This document shows, one piece after another, positions 1 to 7,262 of a DNA stretch of 15,654 nt. How positions within the stretch are numbered: the first letter of the stretch is position 1; every line of letters starts with the position of its first letter. The DNA is taken from positions 1-15,654 of the forward strand of contig JAQUQA010000006.1 of NCBI GenBank assembly GCA_028716305.1. Direction: 5' to 3'. The position numbers and the translations under genes are program-made. The stretch comes from Candidatus Omnitrophota bacterium. GTDB lineage: Bacteria; Omnitrophota; Gorgyraeia; Gygaellales; Profunditerraquicolaceae. The notes beneath the pieces were generated by a model. The model was not told the DNA's origin. It did not search any database and was given only the letters and a program-made list of their open reading frames with translations.

Positions 1-2
1 AT

Positions 3-80
3 ATTTATCTTATCGGGGATTCCCTGGCCGTGCATACGCGTAAATGGTCCCGGGAAGACATTCAGTTGAAAAAGAGATGA
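3..80 (+). CDS. C-terminal end of an unrecognised upstream gene (partial)
   Basis: Frame 3 is open from the window edge to a TGA at 78-80 and encodes 25 residues ending in a basic, hydrophilic tail (...REDIQLKKR). Its stop overlaps the preferred start codon of the next gene in an ATGA arrangement, the same junction seen repeatedly in this operon, and that is the main reason to call it real. The other two forward frames stop earlier or later without such a junction. The tail has no membrane character and matches no family I can name. It may be the last part of another operon member, but no function can be given. Confidence 0.5.
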   Translation: MYLIGDSLAVHTRKWSREDIQLKKR

Positions 81-997
81 TGATCATATTAAAAGAGATG
101 TTTTATTATTTTGTTTTTCCCGGTTTGCTTTTCGGCACCGGCATCGGCCTGTTGGCCGGATGGGTGGACAGAAAAGTTACCGCCCGGCTGCAATGGAGAG
201 TCGGTCCGCCGTGGTATCAGAATTTTGTGGATATCCTGAAGTTGTTCGGAAAAGAAACGATCGTTCCCAGGGGCAGGGCCGCTACCTTTTTACTGGCGCC
301 CTATCTGGGCTTTTTGAGCCTAGGCCTGGCCGCGGCGATCATCGGTCGGGCATTGATCAACCCCGCGGTAAGTTTTGCCGGAGACCTGATCGTTATACTC
401 TACCTCTTGACCATGCCGGCCATCGCTTTGATCATCGGGGCCTCCAGCTCGCGAAATCCCCTGGCTTCCGTGGGGGCGGGACGGGAGATGAAACTGATTT
501 TGGGTTATGAGCTTCCTTTTATCATGGCGCTTGCCACCATAGCAATAAAATCAGGCAGTATCAAGCTGGGGAGTATCCTGACCTACCAGCTGAATTTCGG
601 ATCATTTTTCTATTCCTGGTCAGGGGCGATCGCCATGGTTGTGGCCATCTTTTGCGCTCAGGCGAAAATGGGATTTGCCCCTTTTGAAATTTCCGAAGCC
701 GAGCAGGAGATTATGGGTGGGGTGTTGATCGAATACTCCGGTATTCCTTTGGCGGTCTTTAAATTGACAAAGGCACTGCTGCTTTATACAATGCCCCTAT
801 TGCTGGTAGTTTTATTTTTGGGTAAGGACCTGCACCCGCTTTTTATCATCGGTAAATTCGTTATCTTTTTGGTAATATTTATTTTGATCAAGAACACCAA
901 TCCACGCCTGCGTATCGACCAGGCAATGAGTTTTTTTTGGGGGCCGGTCTCGTTACTGGCGCTGGCCGCGGTTATCTTGGCACTAATGGGGAAGTAA
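77..997 (+). CDS. mbhM: Membrane anchor subunit of group 4 [NiFe]-hydrogenase (MbhM/EchB/NuoH family)
   Basis: This multi-pass membrane protein (about 306 aa, roughly eight hydrophobic helices) anchors the peripheral hydrogenase arm and forms the first part of the ion pathway. Family hallmarks are visible: RVGPPWYQNFVDILKLFGKE near the N-terminus corresponds to the NuoH RxGPxxxQ...D..KL..KE motif, and FEISEAEQEI about two thirds along is the acidic cytoplasmic loop that contacts the NuoB/NuoD-like subunits. I chose the ATG at 77 because it forms an ATGA overlap with the upstream stop. An ATG at 44 is in frame but would add 11 hydrophilic residues, and an ATG at 80 is also possible. The gene ends in a tandem stop (TAA TAG). 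It is followed by a 137-nt spacer, unlike the overlapping genes further on. Confidence 0.93.
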   Translation: MMIILKEMFYYFVFPGLLFGTGIGLLAGWVDRKVTARLQWRVGPPWYQNFVDILKLFGKETIVPRGRAATFLLAPYLGFLSLGLAAAIIGRALINPAVSFAGDLIVILYLLTMPAIALIIGASSSRNPLASVGAGREMKLILGYELPFIMALATIAIKSGSIKLGSILTYQLNFGSFFYSWSGAIAMVVAIFCAQAKMGFAPFEISEAEQEIMGGVLIEYSGIPLAVFKLTKALLLYTMPLLLVVLFLGKDLHPLFIIGKFVIFLVIFILIKNTNPRLRIDQAMSFFWGPVSLLALAAVILALMGK

Positions 998-1006
998 TAG
1001 ATAATG

Positions 1007-1130
1007 AACGCAAAATGTAAAACGCAAAGCTCAAAATTAAAACTAAAAACTCAAAACGATTTAAATTTTACACTGTAACTTTACGTTTTACGCTGTAGTT
1101 TTGCGTTTTGCACTTTGAATTTTACACTAC
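1007..1130. repeat. Degenerate 7-nt word repeat arranged as an imperfect inverted repeat
   Basis: This fills almost the whole spacer between the MbhM-like and MbhJ-like genes. The left half is a run of A-rich words such as ACGCAAA, ATGTAAA, ACGCAAA, GCTCAAA, ACTAAAA and ACTCAAA. The right half is built of their T-rich complements. Exact inverted matches include AAAACGCAAA (1019-1028) with TTTGCGTTTT (1100-1109) and GTAAAACG (1017-1024) with CGTTTTAC (1084-1091). The centre is the palindrome ATTTAAAT at 1059-1066. No coding potential is evident. Two other spacers in the window have the same architecture with different words. Confidence 0.7.
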
Positions 1131-1134
1131 GACT

Positions 1135-1563
1135 ATGGATCTTCGACTAAAAGCCTTAACTAAGTCAATCTGGGTCTTCCACATCAGCGCGGGGTCGTGC
1201 AACAACTGCGACATCGAGATACTGGACTGTCTTACTCCGCGTTTTGACCTGGAGCGTTTCGGCATCCAGCTGGTAGGTTCGGTCAGGCACGCCGACGCCC
1301 TCTTGATTACCGGGGCGATGAACAGAAAGTCCGTTCCGCGGATGAAGAAGATCTATGAACAGGCTCCCAAGCCGTGCGTGGTGATTGCCGTCGGCCAATG
1401 CGCGCTTTCCCGGCACATGTTCCGGGACAGCTATAATGTCTGTGAGCCGCTGGACAAGATCTTACCCGTGGATCTCTATATTCCGGGGTGTCCGCCGAAG
1501 CCTGAGGCGATGATCGACGGTATTATAAAATTGGTGAATAAGATAAAAGAGGTAAAAAAATAA
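1135..1563 (+). CDS. mbhJ: Group 4 [NiFe]-hydrogenase small subunit (MbhJ/EchC/NuoB family)
   Basis: This 142-aa electron-transfer subunit carries the proximal [4Fe-4S] cluster next to the NiFe site. Cluster ligands are visible as SCNNCDIE (CxxC), GQCALS and PGCPPKP, the NuoB-like pattern used by group 4 hydrogenases. It is short, as expected for this group, which lacks the medial and distal cluster domain of other hydrogenases. A TTG at 1108 would extend it by nine residues but lies inside the upstream repeat block, so the ATG at 1135 is preferred. No clear Shine-Dalgarno sequence precedes either start. The stop is followed one base later by the next ATG, so translation is probably coupled. 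Confidence 0.93.
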   Translation: MDLRLKALTKSIWVFHISAGSCNNCDIEILDCLTPRFDLERFGIQLVGSVRHADALLITGAMNRKSVPRMKKIYEQAPKPCVVIAVGQCALSRHMFRDSYNVCEPLDKILPVDLYIPGCPPKPEAMIDGIIKLVNKIKEVKK

Positions 1564-1564
1564 A

Positions 1565-1996
1565 ATGGAAATCAGCGATAAAATAAAAAAACGCTTTAAC
1601 GGCAGGATTTTTGACTGGCAGGAAAATTCTAACCGGCGCGCCTATTTCAGCGTGAAAAAAGAGGATATTTTCGAAGTAGCCGGGTATATGTTTAAGGACC
1701 TGGGGTTAAGGTTTTCTACCGCCAGCTGTACCGATCTGCGCGAAGGCCTGGAGATCCTTTATCATTTCAGCAATGACCCTAAGGGGGAATTTTATTCTAT
1801 CAGGGTGATGATCGAAGATAAGAAAAATCCGCAGATAGATTCTCTGGCGCCGATCTTTCCGGGTGCGGAGTGGATCGAGCGCGAAATCTGGGAGATGCTG
1901 GGGGTCAAGTTTATCAATCACCCTAACCTGAAACGCCTGCTTTTGGCCGATGACTGGCCCCAGGGTGAGTATCCATTGAGAAAGAAAGAAAATTGA
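1565..1996 (+). CDS. mbhK: Hydrogenase subunit of the NuoC / 30-kDa family (MbhK/EchD-like)
   Basis: This 143-aa soluble protein is homologous to the 30-kDa subunit of complex I and packs against the large subunit of the hydrogenase. The diagnostic segment is near the C-terminus: EWIEREIWEMLGVKF followed by NHPNLKRLLL and ADDWPQGEYPLRK, matching the family signature (ERE.WD..G..F..HP.L.R.L..D). It has no cofactor ligands, as usual for this structural subunit. It begins one base after the small subunit gene and ends 121 nt before the large subunit gene. That gap contains a long hairpin-forming repeat. Confidence 0.92.
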   Translation: MEISDKIKKRFNGRIFDWQENSNRRAYFSVKKEDIFEVAGYMFKDLGLRFSTASCTDLREGLEILYHFSNDPKGEFYSIRVMIEDKKNPQIDSLAPIFPGAEWIEREIWEMLGVKFINHPNLKRLLLADDWPQGEYPLRKKEN

Positions 1997-2026
1997 ACTG
2001 GTAAAAATGACAACTAAGCGACAGCT

Positions 2027-2095
2027 GGTTAAATAGTAAATTGTTAAATGGTTAAATGTGCTTATTTAACGATTTAACCTTTTAACTATTTAACC
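2027..2095. repeat. Long near-perfect hairpin built of 8-nt TTAAAT words
   Basis: The left arm (2027-2057) consists of words such as GGTTAAAT, AGTAAATT and GTTAAATG. The right arm (2064-2095) is ATTTAACG, ATTTAACC, TTTTAACT, ATTTAACC. The outer 11 bases pair perfectly (GGTTAAATAGT 2027-2037 with ACTATTTAACC 2085-2095). The rest pairs with about three mismatches and one bulge around a six-base loop (2058-2063). Related words (AACGAACC, AACGAGGC) continue to 2111. There is no T-tract, so this is not a standard terminator. It sits in the operon just before the catalytic subunit gene. Confidence 0.75.
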
Positions 2096-2117
2096 AACGA
2101 ACCAACGAGGCAACAAA

Positions 2118-3314
2118 ATGTCCCATAAAATAATCGTCCCTATCGGCCCCTATCATCCCTTACAGGAAGAGCCGGAGTTTTTCCAGCTTTACTGCGAAGG
2201 AGAGAAGGTGGTGGATATCGATATTATTATCGGATACAACCATCGCGGGATCGAGCAGCTTTCCGAGGGAAAGCATTATGACCAGGTGGCCTTTTTGGTG
2301 GAGCGGATCTGCGGGATCTGTTCTTCCAGCCATCCATACGCTTTTGTCCTGGCAGTGGAGGATCTTTTTGGAGGAGAGCAAAAAGTCGTTCCGGAGCGGG
2401 CGCTTTACATCCGCACGATAGTTGATGAATTGCAGAGGATCCACAGCCATCTGCTCTGGCTGGGACTGGCCGGGCATTTTATCGGGTATAATACCGTCTG
2501 GATGTGGGCCTGGAAATACCGTGAGCCGGTGTTAGATATGTTTGAGATGACTACCGGTAACCGTAACAGCTATGCCATGTTTAAGATAGGGGGAGTACGC
2601 CGGGATCTCAAGGAGGAAGATGGCCCGATATTAAAAAAGATGCTTGATGAGTTTGTTCCGGCATTAGATCTATTTCGGGGAGCGGTAATGGACGACCCGG
2701 TAATTCAGGCCAGATTAAAAGGAGTGGGGATTTTGACCAGGCAGCAGGCAATTGACTGGTGTGTTGTCGGTCCGACGGCCCGCGCCTCCGGTATTAACAT
2801 CGACGTCAGAAGGGATGAGCCCTACGGCGTATACAACCGGGTGGACTGGAACGTAGTTGTCGAAAAAGAAGGGGATATTTTTGCCAAGACCGTGGCGCGG
2901 ATCCTGGAGATGTATGAATCGGTGCGGATTATCCGTCAGTGTCTGGATAAGATCCCCAAGGGGGAGATTGACGCGCAGTTACGTGATGTTCCGGTAGGAG
3001 AGGGCATCGGCAGGGTTGAGGCCCCGCGCGGAGAATGCTTCCATTATATCAAAAGCGACGGAACCAATCGGCCGGTCAGGCATAAGATCCGGGCGCCCAG
3101 CTTCATGAATGTGGCTAGTAATAAAGTGGGGGCAGTGGGGGGAAGTATCTCCGACGCCACGATTACCCTGGCCGCGGTCGATCCCTGTTACTGCTGTACC
3201 GAACGCGTGGCCGTAATCAATAAGGCGGATAACCAAAAGGTAATGAACGGTTGGGACCTGATAAAACTCTCCCAGGAAAAAACCGAGAGATTAAAAAAGG
3301 AGCTTAAGGCATGA
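2118..3314 (+). CDS. mbhL: Group 4 [NiFe]-hydrogenase catalytic large subunit (MbhL/EchE family)
   Basis: This is the 398-aa catalytic subunit of a membrane-bound, energy-converting hydrogenase, homologous to NuoD. Both nickel-binding cysteine pairs are present: RICGIC at residues 63-68 (C65, C68, with H72 following) and DPCYCC at 355-360 (C357, C360). This separates it from true complex I NuoD and from cysteine-less relatives. TER follows the last cysteine, and about 35 more residues remain that a maturation protease might remove. No hyp or protease gene lies in the window. The start at 2118 is preceded by a modest GAGG (2107-2110). The stop overlaps the next start as ATGA. Subgroup 4d (Mbh) is inferred from the Mrp genes downstream rather than from the subunit itself. 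Confidence 0.95.
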   Translation: MSHKIIVPIGPYHPLQEEPEFFQLYCEGEKVVDIDIIIGYNHRGIEQLSEGKHYDQVAFLVERICGICSSSHPYAFVLAVEDLFGGEQKVVPERALYIRTIVDELQRIHSHLLWLGLAGHFIGYNTVWMWAWKYREPVLDMFEMTTGNRNSYAMFKIGGVRRDLKEEDGPILKKMLDEFVPALDLFRGAVMDDPVIQARLKGVGILTRQQAIDWCVVGPTARASGINIDVRRDEPYGVYNRVDWNVVVEKEGDIFAKTVARILEMYESVRIIRQCLDKIPKGEIDAQLRDVPVGEGIGRVEAPRGECFHYIKSDGTNRPVRHKIRAPSFMNVASNKVGAVGGSISDATITLAAVDPCYCCTERVAVINKADNQKVMNGWDLIKLSQEKTERLKKELKA

Positions 3315-3931
3315 AAGACCTGCCTCTGCTGAAAGAAGAAATTGCCGGGATGTCGCATCAATCCCTAAAGATGCTGCAGTTGACCCACCGCGCCTTTATG
3401 GAACATGATACCGACCTGATTACCCTGGCCCTGGAAGAAGAGAACAAGCTGAACAACGCGGAGAAGGCGATCACTACAAGCTTGGTGGACCTCGGCCGCA
3501 GCTGCGCCGTGAAGGACCAGAGGCAAAAAACCGTTGTTTACGCCGATATTGTCGGCGACCTGGAGATGATCGGAGATTATTGTAAAGATATCCTGGAGCG
3601 TATCCAGATAAAGATCGAAGAAAAGCTCCTTTTTAGCGAAGAAGCGGTAAAAGAATATAATGAGCTATATGCGCTTAGCGAAAAGGCCCTGGAAGAGGTG
3701 GTTAATGCCTTGGACCAGGATAATCCGGGGCTGGTCAAAGAAGTTCTGGCAAGCCAGCAGCATATCGACACCCTGGTGGATGAACTGCGCCGCAGGCACA
3801 ATCAGCGCCTGATTGACGGGGTCTGCATCCCGATCGCCTGTAATATGTTCCTGAATATGCTGGATTTTACGGCGGCGATTTACTATCATACGAAAAAAAT
3901 CGCCAAGAACCTCTCTAAGATGAAGAAATGA
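3311..3931 (+). CDS. Free-standing PhoU-domain protein inside the hydrogenase operon
   Basis: This 206-aa soluble, almost entirely helical protein is rich in charged residues. DIVGDLEMIGDYCKDILERI (about residues 77-96) resembles the acidic D..D/E...GD motif of PhoU-type helical bundles. The second half (about 115-206) looks like a second three-helix unit in which the corresponding segment (MLDFTAAIYYHTKKIAKNL) has lost most of the metal-binding acidic residues. PhoU proteins normally modulate phosphate uptake or sit at the C-terminus of Na+/phosphate cotransporters. No phosphate transport gene is visible here. The gene is coupled by ATGA overlaps both to the catalytic subunit before it and to the antiporter-like subunit after it, so it is probably made with the complex. 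A regulatory or assembly role is inference only. Confidence 0.78.
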   Translation: MKDLPLLKEEIAGMSHQSLKMLQLTHRAFMEHDTDLITLALEEENKLNNAEKAITTSLVDLGRSCAVKDQRQKTVVYADIVGDLEMIGDYCKDILERIQIKIEEKLLFSEEAVKEYNELYALSEKALEEVVNALDQDNPGLVKEVLASQQHIDTLVDELRRRHNQRLIDGVCIPIACNMFLNMLDFTAAIYYHTKKIAKNLSKMKK

Positions 3932-5319
3932 AGCCGATGCTATTTAATGTATTTTTCCCGATTGGCGGGGCTTTCCTGCTTTTGTTGTTCCCCCGGAAAA
4001 TAAAACCGGCGCTGAGCGTGGCGATTATCGGGGCGACGTTTTTGTTTTCCCTCTGGAGCGCCTCCAGCGTCTACGCCAACCGCGGGATGATCCTGGCGAC
4101 AAGTTATTTAACCGATTGGTTCAGTTTTTCCTTTTTTGCCGATACCCTGGCGGTTTTTATGGCGGGGGTTTCTTCTTTTGTGGCCCTCCTGATCGCGGTT
4201 TACTCCCTTGATTACATGAAGCATTATTCCGATAATGGTTCATTCTATTTCTGGATGGTCCTGTTTATCGGCAGCATGATGGGGTTGATCTATTCGGCGA
4301 ACTTACTGCTTTTATTTTGTTTCTGGGAGGTGACTTCGGTTTGTTCCTGGAGGCTGATCGGTTTTTACCGGCATGACAAGGATATCCAGGCCGCGGATAA
4401 GGCCTTTCTGGTCACGTTTTTCGGCGCCTCGATCATGCTCATCGGGATAATTTTAATCTACCTTAAATTTGACAGCCTGGAACTGGTTTTCCTGAAAGGC
4501 TCGAACCTGCCCAACATGATCAGCCTGCTTTTACTGGCGGGGGTGGTTTCAAAATCGGCGCAGCTGCCCTTGCAAAGCTGGCTTCCCGACGCCGGAGTGG
4601 CCCCCACCCCGGTAACTGCGCTTTTGCACGCCGCGGTCCTGGTAAAGATCGGCGTGTACGTCTTTGCCAGGATCTTCGGCCTGACTTTTATCACCAGCGC
4701 CTGGTTCCTGAATTCCGCGATCATCGTGGCCAGCTTGAGTATTCTGGTGGCGGCGGGTTCCGCCCTGCTGGAAAACAACATGAAAAGGATCCTGGCTTAT
4801 TCGACGATCAGCCAGCTTGGTTACATTTTGCTAGCCTTCGCCATTAATAATGAGGATGCCTTTAAAATCGGGATGATCTATATCCTGGCGCATTCCCTGG
4901 GCAAGGCGGGCCTTTTCTTGTGCATGGGGATCGTCGAGCAAAAAAGCGGCACCAAGGATATCAATGACCTGGGAGGGCTGGCCAGGACCATGCCATATAC
5001 CGCCGCGGCTTATCTTTTATGCGCTTTTTCTATTATCGGCCTGCCCCCCTTTCTCGGGTTCTGGCCGAAATTCATGGTGGTGTTACTGGCGGTTAACAGC
5101 GGCCATCTCTTCGCCGGTTCGGCGGCGGTCGTGGGCGCGCTTTTTACCCTTTTTTATCTGGCGCGTTTGTTCAACAAGGTGTTCTTGGGGCCATTACAGA
5201 TAAACGCAGCGGAAGACAGGCGCTCGGTGATGGTTTGGGCAGTGGTGGCCCTGGGTATTTTGTCTTTGTTGCTGGGGTTATATTTTAAATTACCTTTTGC
5301 CCTGGTCGCAAATCTTTAA
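3928..5319 (+). CDS. First extra antiporter-like subunit (NuoL/NuoM/MrpA-D family)
   Basis: This 463-aa polytopic membrane protein is of the proton-conducting transporter family, with about 14 hydrophobic segments. Key charged residues are in place: the TM5 glutamate in CFWEVTSVCSWRLIGFY (E134), the TM7 lysine in VVSKSAQLPLQSWLPDAG (K209), the TM8 region ALLHAAVLVKIGVY (H234, K240), and a later KRILAYSTISQLGY segment. The QSWLPDAGVAPTPVTALLHAA segment resembles NuoL more than MrpD. It starts in an ATGA overlap with the PhoU gene and stops 5 nt before the second extra antiporter gene. It has no counterpart in the minimal Mbh of Pyrococcus, which has one such subunit (MbhH), so it probably adds a further ion channel to the membrane arm. 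Confidence 0.88.
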   Translation: MKPMLFNVFFPIGGAFLLLLFPRKIKPALSVAIIGATFLFSLWSASSVYANRGMILATSYLTDWFSFSFFADTLAVFMAGVSSFVALLIAVYSLDYMKHYSDNGSFYFWMVLFIGSMMGLIYSANLLLLFCFWEVTSVCSWRLIGFYRHDKDIQAADKAFLVTFFGASIMLIGIILIYLKFDSLELVFLKGSNLPNMISLLLLAGVVSKSAQLPLQSWLPDAGVAPTPVTALLHAAVLVKIGVYVFARIFGLTFITSAWFLNSAIIVASLSILVAAGSALLENNMKRILAYSTISQLGYILLAFAINNEDAFKIGMIYILAHSLGKAGLFLCMGIVEQKSGTKDINDLGGLARTMPYTAAAYLLCAFSIIGLPPFLGFWPKFMVVLLAVNSGHLFAGSAAVVGALFTLFYLARLFNKVFLGPLQINAAEDRRSVMVWAVVALGILSLLLGLYFKLPFALVANL

Positions 5320-5324
5320 GGATT

Positions 5325-7262
5325 ATGGAAAGAACATTATTTTTTCTGGTAACTTTACCGATCTCCAGCGGCGCGCTGTTGCTTTTATTCAGGGCGCAGC
5401 GGGCGAGGATGAGATTTGCCCAATTGGTCCTTTTGGCCGGCCTGGTGTTTTCTTTATTCGTTTTTTTCAGGCGCCCCAATGAACTGGTAGTCAACCTGAT
5501 CGGCTCCTATAATCTCTACCTGGGAATAAACCGTTTATCAGGGGTGATTTTACTCTTTGTTAACCTCTTTGGTTTTCTGGTCTGCCTGTACTCCCGCGAT
5601 TACAGCCTGCTCAAAAATAAAGGGATCTATTTTTCCCTGTTGCTCTGGTTGATTGCCTTTTCTAACCTGGCCTGCCTGGCGGCTGATTTCATTATTTTTA
5701 TCTTTGCCTGGGGGGCCCTATTGACGCTGCTTTACGCTTTTTTAAACCTGAATACCGCGGGCAATAATCCGGATTCCCTCAAATCCCGGCCCTCTGATTC
5801 GGCGAATAAGGCCCTGGTAGTTGTCGGTTTTGGCGATTTTTCCCTGCTTCTGGGGATTTGCCTTTATGTTTATACAATCGGCACCACCCAGATGCCGGGC
5901 GTAGCCAGCGTGATGTTGAATAACCCGCTTAACTGGTGCTCTTTTCTGTTGATGTTGTGCGGCGCCTTTGCCAAGGCGGGTTGCGGACCGCTGCATACCT
6001 GGATCCCCGCTGCCGCCGAAACGGCACCTGGCCCGGTAATGGCGATACTGCCTGCCTCGCTGGATAAGCTTTTGGGGATTTATTTATTGGCCAGGATCTG
6101 CGTGGATTTCTTTGTGCTCAATGATTCAGCCATGGCCATCTTGTTATTGATCGGCGCCTCTACGATCATGTTCGCGGTTATTATGGCGCTGATCCAGCAT
6201 GACTTGAGAAAGTTGTTGTCTTTCCATGCCATCAGCCAGGTGGGTTATATGGTTTTAGGTTTTGGGACCGGGGTGCCTATAGGGATCGCCGGAGGGTTAT
6301 TCCACATGGTCAACCATGCCCTTTATAAAAGCGGCTTATTTCTTACCGGTGCTTCGATCGGAGAGAAGAAGGGGACCTTTGACCTGGAAAAACTAGGCGG
6401 CCTGGCAACCTATATGCCGGTTACTTTTTTCACCGGGCTGGTTTTTGCCTTATCCATCTCCGGGGTCCCGCCGTTTAACGGATTTGCTTCCAAGTGGCTG
6501 CTCTATCAGGCGACCTTGATCGGCATGTTCACCACGGAAAACAGGTTTCTTGCGCTGGTGTTCCTGATCGCCCTGGTTGCCGCAATGTTCGGGAGCGCTT
6601 TGACCCTGGCGAGTTTCATTAAGTTCATCCACGCGATATTCCTCGGCCAGGAGGAACGTCCTTCCGAAAAAAAGAAACCCGAAGAGGTATCCGCGCCGAT
6701 GCGTACGGCGGTGGTTGTGCTGGCGGGGCTTTGCATTGTGCTGGGGGTAGTGCCGAATCTGTTTTTGCGTGAGTTTATCGAGCCCTGGATGTCGCAGCGG
6801 GTATTTTTCTTAGGCACCTGGAACAGCGCGGTCAGCTTCGTATTGATATTCACCGGTTTATTGCTCGGCCTGTTATACTGGGCAAGCGGTAAAGACAAGA
6901 AAGTCAGGCAGGATGATCTATTTATCGGGGGAGAAGAGCCTGTCTTTGGCCCTAATTTTCCGGCCACCGAGTTCTACCGGACCATCGAGGACCTGCCCCT
7001 GATGAAACGCCTTTATCTTTTCCTGAAATCAGAAAGCCTGGATTTATTCAATCTCTTGGGTAGGCTGCTGAGGTCTCTGGCCTATCTCCTTTATATCTTT
7101 GTCGACCGGATGCTGAACCTGTTGACCTATCTTTGCGGATACCTGGTTCTGGGGTTTAGCTGGGCTTTCCGCAAGGCGCATACCGGAGTGCTGGATTTTT
7201 ACCTGGTCTGGGTTTTGTGCGGGCTGCTCTTGGTTATCTTTTTTCTTTTTAGGAGCTATTAA
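5325..7262 (+). CDS. Second extra antiporter-like subunit with a long C-terminal extension
   Basis: This 645-aa polytopic protein belongs to the same NuoL/MrpA superfamily. TM7 carries K217 in FAKAGCGPLHTWIP, and K248, K295 (LRKLLSFHAISQVGY), H331/K335 and K390 (FASKW) are also visible. However, TM5 reads FIFAWGALLTLLYAF, with glycine (G130) where the family has a nearly invariant glutamate, and the HAA segment is LPASLDK. After the antiporter core (to about residue 520) come a soluble stretch (GGEEPVFGPNFPATEFYRTI, about 535-554) and further helices to the C-terminus, possibly a lateral helix like that of NuoL or MbhI. An AAGGA precedes the ATG. The stop and the next start share one base (TAATG). 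Confidence 0.87.
   Translation: MERTLFFLVTLPISSGALLLLFRAQRARMRFAQLVLLAGLVFSLFVFFRRPNELVVNLIGSYNLYLGINRLSGVILLFVNLFGFLVCLYSRDYSLLKNKGIYFSLLLWLIAFSNLACLAADFIIFIFAWGALLTLLYAFLNLNTAGNNPDSLKSRPSDSANKALVVVGFGDFSLLLGICLYVYTIGTTQMPGVASVMLNNPLNWCSFLLMLCGAFAKAGCGPLHTWIPAAAETAPGPVMAILPASLDKLLGIYLLARICVDFFVLNDSAMAILLLIGASTIMFAVIMALIQHDLRKLLSFHAISQVGYMVLGFGTGVPIGIAGGLFHMVNHALYKSGLFLTGASIGEKKGTFDLEKLGGLATYMPVTFFTGLVFALSISGVPPFNGFASKWLLYQATLIGMFTTENRFLALVFLIALVAAMFGSALTLASFIKFIHAIFLGQEERPSEKKKPEEVSAPMRTAVVVLAGLCIVLGVVPNLFLREFIEPWMSQRVFFLGTWNSAVSFVLIFTGLLLGLLYWASGKDKKVRQDDLFIGGEEPVFGPNFPATEFYRTIEDLPLMKRLYLFLKSESLDLFNLLGRLLRSLAYLLYIFVDRMLNLLTYLCGYLVLGFSWAFRKAHTGVLDFYLVWVLCGLLLVIFFLFRSY

Noticed and set aside
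160..510. A 116-codon open frame overlapping the MbhM-like gene
   Set aside because: It lies wholly inside a strongly supported gene in another frame and has an arginine- and glycine-rich composition with no domain.
1108..1134. TTG start giving a longer small subunit
   Set aside because: The added codons lie inside the word-repeat block and do not match family N-termini. The ATG at 1135 fits better.
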